Made by a program: the position numbers and the translations under genes
From: Bacilli bacterium
GTDB taxonomy: Bacteria > Bacillota_I > Bacilli_A > RF39 > UBA660
DNA: 64,000 nt
Direction of reading: 5' to 3'
NCBI GenBank assembly: GCA_900753325.1
Contig: CAADYO010000009.1
Span: forward strand, 152,925 to 216,924
Shown: in pieces, positions 23,285-29,559 of the stretch
Layout of the letters: every line of letters begins with the position of its first letter
How positions within the stretch are numbered: the stretch's first letter is position 1
The notes under the pieces: generated by a model
What the model saw: only the letters and a program-made list of their open reading frames with translations
Database searches by the model: none
Told to the model about the DNA's origin: nothing

Positions 23285-24758
23285 AGATAACTATAGCAAT
23301 CATATTGTTAGAGCCTTTATTTACAACTTTTGTTAGTGTTGTTTGTAGTTTAAATCTTATATTATCTGGCATTAAGCTTATTTTTGACTGAATTCCTTCT
23401 TGAACAATTGAGTCTAGGCTACGTCCAAATATTTCACTTTTCCAGATTTCATTTGGATTTCTATCATGGTCTTTCATAAGATAATCGATTAATTCTTTAC
23501 ATTGAACTTCGCTACCTATGATTGGTTCGAAAGTTGACTCAACATCTACTCTTATCATGTGAATAGATGGCGCAACAGCTTTTAATTTTACACCATATCT
23601 TGGTCCTTGTTTTATAATCTCCGGTTTATCTAATTTCATATCTTCAATCGATGGTGTTGCGACGCCATATCCGGTTTGTTTTACCATTTTTAGAGCGTAT
23701 TTTATTTGGTCATATTCTTTTTTTGCTATATTGAATTCTTGGAATAGAGATAATAAATCAGCTTTATTTTTAACATCTATTTTTATTATATCAGTTAGTG
23801 TTTTATTATATAAATCGGCTGGTGCTGTTAAATTTACTGTTACTATACCGGTTGATGGGTCAACATCCGATAAATAACTTTTTTCAATCATTGGATTGGT
23901 TAAGAAATGGCTAATTATATTATCTATATCACGTAATTTATCTATTTCTACTACACTTTCTTTTATAGAATCAATGTAACTCTTTTTTACTTCATGATCT
24001 GGATTTAGGATAGCAATCCATTCTGGCATATTTACTTTTACTTCTAGGACAGGGAATTCATACAAAGCTTCTTTTAGGATGTTGTACATATCTTTTTCAT
24101 TCATGGCTTCAATACTAATAGGTAATACTGGTACTTGGTAGTTTTCTTTTAATTTTTCGGCTAGTTTTTCTGTATCTGGTAAAGTTGGATGAGTTGTATT
24201 TAGGACGATAATGAATGGTTTACCTATATTTTTTAATTCTTCGACAACTCTATTTTCGGCTTCCACGTAATCGTTTCTTTCAAATTCACCAATTGAGCCA
24301 TCTGTTGTTACTACTATACCAATAGTAGAGTGATCTTTTATGACTTTTTCTGTTCCTATTTCAGCAGCTTCTACAAAAGGTATTTCTTCTGTATACCAAG
24401 GTGTTTTTACCATTCTAGGTCCATTTTCATCTGTTGCTCCTTGAGCTTTATCAATCATGTAGCCAACGCAGTCAATCAATCTTATATTGCAAGTAAAGTC
24501 ATCTATTTTTATGTTGGCGGCATTATTGGGAACAAATTTTGGTTCGGTAGTCATTATTGTTTTTCCAGCAGCACTTTGTGGAATTTCATCAAGTGCTCTT
24601 TTTCTTTCATATTCATCTTCTATATTTGGTACAATTAGAGTTTCAACCATTCTTTTGATAAATGTTGATTTACCAGTTCTAACGGCCCCAACAACGCCTA
24701 AATAGATATCTCCATTAGTTCTTTTTGCAATATTCTTTATTATTTCTTGTTTATCCAT
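23283..24758 (-). CDS. spoIVA: Stage IV sporulation protein A
   Basis: 491 residues, almost the same as Bacillus SpoIVA (492). The N-terminal TRAFAC-type ATPase domain has GAVRTGKST (24-32), followed by TEPKFVPN and a DCVGYM Walker B-like segment. The middle and C-terminal domains are complete. SpoIVA uses ATP hydrolysis to polymerise on the forespore surface as the basement layer of the coat. I start at the second ATG (24758): AAGGAG is correctly spaced to it, while the ATG at 24764 touches the SD. A CATAATCT about 25 nt upstream resembles a sigma-E -10, but the -35 is unclear. Confidence 0.97.
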   Translation of the reverse strand: MDKQEIIKNIAKRTNGDIYLGVVGAVRTGKSTFIKRMVETLIVPNIEDEYERKRALDEIPQSAAGKTIMTTEPKFVPNNAANIKIDDFTCNIRLIDCVGYMIDKAQGATDENGPRMVKTPWYTEEIPFVEAAEIGTEKVIKDHSTIGIVVTTDGSIGEFERNDYVEAENRVVEELKNIGKPFIIVLNTTHPTLPDTEKLAEKLKENYQVPVLPISIEAMNEKDMYNILKEALYEFPVLEVKVNMPEWIAILNPDHEVKKSYIDSIKESVVEIDKLRDIDNIISHFLTNPMIEKSYLSDVDPSTGIVTVNLTAPADLYNKTLTDIIKIDVKNKADLLSLFQEFNIAKKEYDQIKYALKMVKQTGYGVATPSIEDMKLDKPEIIKQGPRYGVKLKAVAPSIHMIRVDVESTFEPIIGSEVQCKELIDYLMKDHDRNPNEIWKSEIFGRSLDSIVQEGIQSKISLMPDNIRFKLQTTLTKVVNKGSNNMIAIVI

Positions 24759-24836
24759 ATACATTCTCCTTATACAGTAAAGATTATGATGATATGTTGC
24801 AAAAAAGAACTTTATATATTAATTATTTTAAATTTA

Positions 24837-24845
24837 TGATATACT
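24837..24845 (+). promoter_or_regulatory. Extended -10 promoter of the cell-wall protein gene at 24868
   Basis: TGATATACT at 24837-24845; a second TATAAT lies at 24849-24854. The start codon is at 24868. Confidence 0.45.
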
Positions 24846-24867
24846 TACTATAATAGAGAGGTGTTAT

Positions 24868-25863
24868 ATGAAAAAGTTTTTTTGTTTTTTGATGTCTGGG
24901 TTACTACTTTGTCAATTTATGACTACTAATGTTTTTGCTGCCGGTGAATTAGTTAATCCAGATGAAATTGTTTCTAATGCTAATAAATATGAAGAAGGAA
25001 ATTTTACTATAGAAAATGATTCTAGTAATAAACAATTTATTGTTACTATTCCTTCTAAAAGCGAAAAGAAAGCTTATCCATATATGGATGAGTATTTTGA
25101 ATATCGCAACGATAATGATATTATTACGGAAGCGGATTTAACCGCAGCTTTTACTGATTCTGTTGCTATAGCTATGATTGTTATGGGTTCTTACAGAAGT
25201 CTTGGATGTTCAGATGAACAGCTTCGGAATATAGCTTCATGGTTCGGAGGAGATGAACCAGTATTCAATTCTAGTAATTATGATAAATATGGTATTATTA
25301 TGAGTACTGATTATTATTATGTTACTATTCAAAACTCTAAAGTCTCTGGAGTATATGCTAAATATTTTAATTTTTCTTTTGAAAAGGAAAAAATGCAAAA
25401 TGTAATCAAAGATTATAGTAATACAAAGAGACCAGATAGTAATGATGATTATGAATTAGGCTTTGTACCTAGCATTTCTTTCGGTACTATTTCAGCTGAT
25501 AGAATTACTATAGCGGCTAATCTTGACAAGATAGGATTTGATTCTGCACCATATTGTAATATTTATCGTTCTGAAAGTGCTGATGGTTTCTATAGACTTA
25601 TTGGTTCTGTTGCATGTGATGGTACTAATTATTTATATGATAATGACGTTGTTAAAGGAAAAGAATATTTTTATAAAGCTACTATGATGGGACATAATAC
25701 TTTGAGTGAAGCTTATAGTGCTACTGCTAGTGCTAAATTGAGCACACCAAGTAAAAATCCAGATACTGGTATATCTATAGCTTATGTAGTTGGCGCTTTA
25801 TTATTAGTTTTAACATTTGCTTCTGTTTTGGTTTTTTATAGAAATAAATTAGAAATTAAATAA
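24868..25863 (+). CDS. Secreted cell-wall protein with NPDTG sorting-like signal
   Basis: 331 residues: signal peptide (MKKFFCFLMSGLLLCQFMTT, cleaved near VFAAG), an N-terminal domain of unknown type, and a fibronectin-III-like domain at about 210-290 (ITIAANLDKIG...CNIYRSESADGFYRLIG...YFYKATM). The C-terminus has the layout of a sortase substrate: NPDTG (about 297-301), a hydrophobic helix (ISIAYVVGALLLVLTFASVLVFY) and the basic tail RNKLEIK. NPDTG differs from LPxTG, so a non-class-A sortase would be needed; none is in the window. The TG at the motif end and the classical tail support covalent anchoring. Confidence 0.78.
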   Translation: MKKFFCFLMSGLLLCQFMTTNVFAAGELVNPDEIVSNANKYEEGNFTIENDSSNKQFIVTIPSKSEKKAYPYMDEYFEYRNDNDIITEADLTAAFTDSVAIAMIVMGSYRSLGCSDEQLRNIASWFGGDEPVFNSSNYDKYGIIMSTDYYYVTIQNSKVSGVYAKYFNFSFEKEKMQNVIKDYSNTKRPDSNDDYELGFVPSISFGTISADRITIAANLDKIGFDSAPYCNIYRSESADGFYRLIGSVACDGTNYLYDNDVVKGKEYFYKATMMGHNTLSEAYSATASAKLSTPSKNPDTGISIAYVVGALLLVLTFASVLVFYRNKLEIK

Positions 25864-25883
25864 AAAAGAGAATGATTCTCTTT
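25862..25883 (-). terminator. Terminator of spoVIF (shared hairpin)
   Basis: AAAGAGAA (25865-25872) pairs with TTCTCTTT (25876-25883). The T run is on the minus strand, after spoVIF. Confidence 0.75.
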
Positions 25884-26121
25884 AAAATATATTGCCAATA
25901 TCCGTCGGGATATTGTCTTTTTTTATGGCATCAATTATTTTCTGTTCTTTTTCTTTTGACACTTCTCTTCCTGTCATATCACTTATATCTCTGATTACTT
26001 GCCTTAGAGTATTTTCGTCTTTCATATCACTTTTTTGTAACTTGTCGGCAAGAGAAAGAATAGTTTCTTTGTTTATATTGGTTTTCTTTTCAACTTTTTT
26101 GAAAAAACTATCTCCAAACAT
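25882..26121 (-). CDS. spoVIF: Stage VI sporulation protein F
   Basis: 79 residues matching Bacillus SpoVIF in layout and sequence: FFKKVEKKTNINKETI, LADKLQKSD, DENTLRQVIRDIS, REVSKEKEQKIIDAIKK, NIP. In Bacillus it is made late in the mother cell and helps outer-coat assembly. The SD AGGAGG is 7 nt from the ATG but lies in the 3' arm of a hairpin. The gene follows der and a SHOCT-like gene on the same strand. Confidence 0.88.
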   Translation of the reverse strand: MFGDSFFKKVEKKTNINKETILSLADKLQKSDMKDENTLRQVIRDISDMTGREVSKEKEQKIIDAIKKDNIPTDIGNIF

Positions 26122-26156
26122 AAAAAACCTCCTACCATAATTATATGTAGAAGGTT
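26122..26156 (-). terminator. Hairpin before spoVIF: terminator that also masks the spoVIF SD
   Basis: On the minus strand AACCTTCTAC (26156-26147) pairs along all 10 bp with GTAGGAGGTT (26135-26126, one G-U), loop of 11 nt. It is followed by six T (with the A at the ATG). It thus looks like the terminator of the upstream gene, yet its 3' arm is the spoVIF Shine-Dalgarno. A CATATAAT in the loop resembles a sporulation -10. Confidence 0.65.
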
Positions 26157-26167
26157 TATATTTGTTC

Positions 26168-26461
26168 TTATTGCATTCTTTTTTTTGCTAAATCCTGGCA
26201 TTTTCTATTAAATTCTTCTGGTGTTATTGTTTTATTTTTTAATCTTTCATGTAACATAGCAAGTGATTTATCATACATTTGATTAGTGTTTGTAGGGTCG
26301 GTATATTTAAATGTTGATAAGTCTTTAGTTAGAAGATTATTGTTAAAATTTTCTTCAGCTGTTTTATTTTTATTAGTAAAATCTGTTTGGTTTTTTTTGT
26401 TAAAGTTAGAATTTTCAAAATTTTGATTTGGATTTGGTTTATAATTATTTCCTATTATCAT
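26168..26461 (-). CDS. Small Asn-rich protein with SHOCT-like C-terminus
   Basis: 97 residues. The first 45 are Asn/Lys/Phe-rich and probably disordered (NPNQNFENSNFNKKNQ). The last 35 (MYDKSLAMLHERLKNKTITPEEFNRKCQDLAKKR) match the short SHOCT helix-turn-helix pattern (L...G.IT.EEF...K). It starts 17 nt after der, so it belongs to that operon. Function unknown. Confidence 0.7.
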   Translation of the reverse strand: MIIGNNYKPNPNQNFENSNFNKKNQTDFTNKNKTAEENFNNNLLTKDLSTFKYTDPTNTNQMYDKSLAMLHERLKNKTITPEEFNRKCQDLAKKRMQ

Positions 26462-26478
26462 ATAATTTGCTCCTTTTT

Positions 26479-27786
26479 CTAATCTTCATCACTTCTATTT
26501 TTAAATTGTAAGACAATAGGTGTTCCGGTGAAATCAAAATTTTCTCTTATTTTGTTTTCTAAGTATCTTTCATAAGAAAAATGTACCAATCCTTTACTAT
26601 TTACTCGGAAAGTAAATTTTGGAGGTTTTGTGCCAGTTTGAGATGTAAAGTATATTTTTAAGCGTTTTCCTTTATATGATGGTGGTATATTTAATTGATA
26701 GGCATCTAATATTACTTCGTTTAATACACTTGTTTTTATTTCTCTTTTTATATTTTCTGCAACTTTTATAACTTCTGGCATAAGTGTGTGTAATCTTTTC
26801 TTTGTTAGTGCTGATAAGAAAACGATTGGAGCATATGTTGCGAATTGAAATTCAGCACGCATTAATTTTTCAAATTCTTGTATACTAGTATCTTTTACAG
26901 TATCCCATTTGTTTACAACGAATATTAAGCCTTTACCTTTTTCAATTGCATATCCCGCTATATGCTTATCATGTTCTGTAATTCCTTCTTCAGCATTTAT
27001 AACTACTAGACAAATATCACTATTATCAATTGACTTCATAGATCTAAATAGACTATATTTTTCAATGCTTTCAAAAACTCTTCCTTTTTTTCGCATTCCA
27101 GCGGTATCGATTAATATATATTCTTTGTTATGATATTTTAGAACTGAATCTATGGAGTCTCTTGTTGTACCAGCGATGTTCGATACTACAACTCGTTCCT
27201 CATTTAATAAAGCATTCATGAGACTACTTTTACCAACGTTTGGTCTACCAATGATTGAAAACTTTAATCTATCATCTTTTATTTCGTCTTTTTCTGTAAA
27301 ATCATCTGTAATTGTATCCATTAGTTCTACATAACCAATATTATGAATACTACTTATTGGAATATATGTATCGAAGCCTAATTCATAAAAGTCATAGATA
27401 TTGTCTGCGGCATCTTTAGCGTCCATTTTGTTTATAGCAACGATTACTTTTTTCTTGCTTCTTCTTAAAATATCTCGTATTAATAAGTCGTTTGCTGTTA
27501 GGCCATCTTTGCCATCCACCATAAATATAACAATATCAGCTTCTTTTATAGCTATTTCGGCTTGCATTTTTATTTCATTATTAAAAGTTTCATTACTAGT
27601 ATCAATACCTCCAGTGTCAACTAAATAGAATTTCTTTTTATTGTATATAGCTTCTTGATATATTCTATCTCTTGTAACACCCGGTGTATCTTCGATTATT
27701 GATACTTTTTTACCAACAATTTTATTAAATAAAGTTGATTTTCCAACGTTTGGTCTACCAACTAATGCTACTGTGGGTAAAGCCAT
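26479..27786 (-). CDS. der: Ribosome assembly GTPase Der (EngA)
   Basis: 435 residues with two tandem G domains and a KH-like C-terminal domain. G1 motifs are GRPNVGKSTLFN (10-21) and GRPNVGKSSLMN (about 180-191). G3 is DTGG and DTAG; G4 is NKMD and NKWD. The KH-like domain ends in TGTPIVLQFKNR. It acts in 50S subunit maturation. SD GGAGGGG. Confidence 0.98.
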   Translation of the reverse strand: MALPTVALVGRPNVGKSTLFNKIVGKKVSIIEDTPGVTRDRIYQEAIYNKKKFYLVDTGGIDTSNETFNNEIKMQAEIAIKEADIVIFMVDGKDGLTANDLLIRDILRRSKKKVIVAINKMDAKDAADNIYDFYELGFDTYIPISSIHNIGYVELMDTITDDFTEKDEIKDDRLKFSIIGRPNVGKSSLMNALLNEERVVVSNIAGTTRDSIDSVLKYHNKEYILIDTAGMRKKGRVFESIEKYSLFRSMKSIDNSDICLVVINAEEGITEHDKHIAGYAIEKGKGLIFVVNKWDTVKDTSIQEFEKLMRAEFQFATYAPIVFLSALTKKRLHTLMPEVIKVAENIKREIKTSVLNEVILDAYQLNIPPSYKGKRLKIYFTSQTGTKPPKFTFRVNSKGLVHFSYERYLENKIRENFDFTGTPIVLQFKNRSDED

Positions 27787-27810
27787 ATTATCCCCTCCAA
27801 TTCAAGTTGT

Positions 27811-27819
27811 ATTATAGCA
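27811..27819 (-). promoter_or_regulatory. Extended -10 promoter of der
   Basis: TGCTATAAT on the minus strand (27819-27811), 24 nt before the ATG. Confidence 0.5.
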
Positions 27820-27876
27820 TATAATTGTAAACTTTAAAAGAAAATTTGCTTTATTTTTAGTAACTATCTGGTTTTG

Positions 27877-27885
27877 TGATATACT
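27877..27885 (+). promoter_or_regulatory. Extended -10 promoter of the membrane protein gene at 27906
   Basis: TGATATACT at 27877-27885, AAGGTGAT 7-14 nt later. Divergent from the der promoter. Confidence 0.5.
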
Positions 27886-27905
27886 TATTATGGGAAGGTG
27901 ATTAA

Positions 27906-28706
27906 ATGAATTTAGAAGAAAAAAAGAATAATATAGAGTGGTATGATAATCCATCTATTATTACATGGTTAATTATATTAATTATTTCAATTATTATATT
28001 GAGTAGTCAGTCATTTTCGATTAATAGTGATATTAATGCATTAAGAATGTTTCAGGATATACTTAATCATAATATTACTTATATGATAGCTTTGGTTTAT
28101 TTTATTTTATTAAAAACAAAGTTTGGTAAAAAATATTTTGATTATATTAATTTAGTTATGATAGTGGTTTTTTTCATTATATTTGTTACTTCCATACTTA
28201 CTGTTTTTCAATCTTTTAATTTAGCAACTTTGTTATCATTAGGTATACATACTTTAATACTTGTTTATTTCTTTCATATATTTTTGAGAGGAACAAGATT
28301 TTGGAAAGAGTTTAGTTTAGGAAAATCTCCTTTTAATGAACTTAGTAATGAATGGTTCTTTTATGCTATTGTTATAATTGAAGTTATATTGTTTGCTGTA
28401 AATTTAATTTCTACGGCAACTTTTAATGGTACTGTACTTGCAACATTTGATTGTATTTATATTATTTTATTTGCTAGATATATATATTTATATGGAGTTT
28501 ATTTAGACTTTAAGAAAATTAATGTTAAAAACTCTGGTAACTTTGATAAATATAGAGAAAAAGCAAGTGAGGCTATTAATGAGGTTAGTGAAAAGGTATC
28601 TGATACTATTGATGATATAGTTGTAGATAAAAATTTGGATGAAAAAGAAAGTAAGAAAAATAAGAGTGCAGCTAAAAATAAAAAGTCAAAGGAAGGTGAT
28701 AAGTAG
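27906..28706 (+). CDS. Polytopic membrane protein, unknown
   Basis: 266 residues with six hydrophobic segments between about residue 18 and 200, then a charged cytosolic tail containing an amphipathic repeat (EKASEAINEVSEKVSDTIDDIV) and ending in Lys-rich sequence. No transporter signature is recognisable. It is followed after 1 nt by another membrane protein gene, so the two are co-transcribed and may form a complex. Confidence 0.7.
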   Translation: MNLEEKKNNIEWYDNPSIITWLIILIISIIILSSQSFSINSDINALRMFQDILNHNITYMIALVYFILLKTKFGKKYFDYINLVMIVVFFIIFVTSILTVFQSFNLATLLSLGIHTLILVYFFHIFLRGTRFWKEFSLGKSPFNELSNEWFFYAIVIIEVILFAVNLISTATFNGTVLATFDCIYIILFARYIYLYGVYLDFKKINVKNSGNFDKYREKASEAINEVSEKVSDTIDDIVVDKNLDEKESKKNKSAAKNKKSKEGDK

Positions 28707-28707
28707 T

Positions 28708-29040
28708 ATGAATATGTTTGATGATATTAGTGATAATAAAAAAGATCTTCCTAAAATTAAGTCAATTGAAAAAGAAGTTGGAAAATATCAATTTAATGGT
28801 TATCAAAAATTTGCAATTATTACATATGTATTGTGTTTTGCATTTGGGATAATTTTGGGTAATTTATTTCCTGCATGTAGTTCTACGGCTACATTATTTA
28901 GTGATGTTTGTGTTACTACGGAATTTAACTTTTTCTTAATGATTCTGTTTTGGTTTGTTAGTTTTATATTTTGTTTGTTCTTTTTCGGACTTGGACACAT
29001 TATTGCTTTACTTACATCTATTAATGATAAGATGAAGTAA
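28708..29040 (+). CDS. Small membrane protein with two or three helices
   Basis: 110 residues. The hydrophilic N-terminus (about 35 residues) is followed by membrane segments at about 33-52 (FAIITYVLCFAFGIILGN) and 75-105 (FLMILFWFVSFIFCLFFFGLG). GGAAGGTGAT lies in the previous gene and fits the ATG at 28708; a second ATG at 28714 is possible. Cysteines flank the loop between the helices (PACSS...DVC). Unknown function. Confidence 0.7.
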   Translation: MNMFDDISDNKKDLPKIKSIEKEVGKYQFNGYQKFAIITYVLCFAFGIILGNLFPACSSTATLFSDVCVTTEFNFFLMILFWFVSFIFCLFFFGLGHIIALLTSINDKMK

Positions 29041-29074
29041 AAGTTTGTAAATTTTGTTGTTATTACTTGCATTT

Positions 29075-29080
29075 TATAAT
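29075..29080 (+). promoter_or_regulatory. Candidate -10 of hup
   Basis: TATAAT at 29075-29080. The -35 is weak (TTTTGT at 29052-29057 with 17-bp spacing). Leader of about 62 nt. Confidence 0.4.
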
Positions 29081-29102
29081 AAAACATGGTAAGTTTTATA
29101 TG

Positions 29103-29121
29103 TAAGCATAACACATGCTTA
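29103..29121 (+). promoter_or_regulatory. Inverted repeat in the hup leader
   Basis: TAAGCAT (29103-29109) and ATGCTTA (29115-29121) form a 7-bp palindrome with a 5-nt spacer, 27 nt before the hup start. It could be a stabilising RNA hairpin or a protein site. Confidence 0.45.
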
Positions 29122-29148
29122 ATTATACATTGGGAGGTATTATTTAAT

Positions 29149-29421
29149 ATGAAAAAAGTTGAATTAGTAGAAGCTGTTGCTACTGCTACAGGATTAACTA
29201 AAGCAGATGCTACTAGAGCAATTGATGCTACTTTTGCTACAATTACTGAAGCATTAGTAAAGGGAGATAAAGTTCCACTAGTTGGTTTTGGTACTTTCGC
29301 AGTTTCTGAAAGAGCTGCTCGTGAAGGACGTAATCCAAGAACTGGTGAAACAGTTAAGATTGCTGCTAGAAAAGCTGTTACTTTCAAAGCTGGTACTGCA
29401 TTAAAAGATGCTGTTAACTAA
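29149..29421 (+). CDS. hup: DNA-binding protein HU
   Basis: 90 residues. Full HU signature including GFGTF (about 45-49) and the flexible arm REGRNPRTGETVKI with the DNA-intercalating Pro. HU bends DNA and compacts the nucleoid. TGGGAGG is well spaced to the ATG. The protein is more acidic and Ala/Thr-rich at its N-terminus than Bacillus HBsu. Confidence 0.97.
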   Translation: MKKVELVEAVATATGLTKADATRAIDATFATITEALVKGDKVPLVGFGTFAVSERAAREGRNPRTGETVKIAARKAVTFKAGTALKDAVN

Positions 29422-29436
29422 TCATGTTAGTAATTG

Positions 29437-29462
29437 AGAACCTTTATTGAGGTTCTTTTTTT
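29437..29462 (+). terminator. Terminator after hup
   Basis: AGAACCT (29437-29443) pairs with AGGTTCT (29450-29456), then T run to 29462. Confidence 0.85.
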
Positions 29463-29492
29463 GTGATTTGTATTGTCTCTAGTTTGAAAATA

Positions 29493-29521
29493 TTGAATGA
29501 TATGATAAAAAATAGTATAAT
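29493..29521 (+). promoter_or_regulatory. Promoter of the vWA surface protein gene
   Basis: TTGAAT (29493-29498), 17-bp spacer, TATAAT (29516-29521). Confidence 0.65.
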
Positions 29522-29559
29522 TAACTTAAAATAGAGAAGATACTAAAGTTGGTGATAAT

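Noticed and set aside
28803..29387. 194-codon minus-strand frame over the small membrane protein and hup
   Set aside because: It runs antisense through hup, which is certain, and has no SD.
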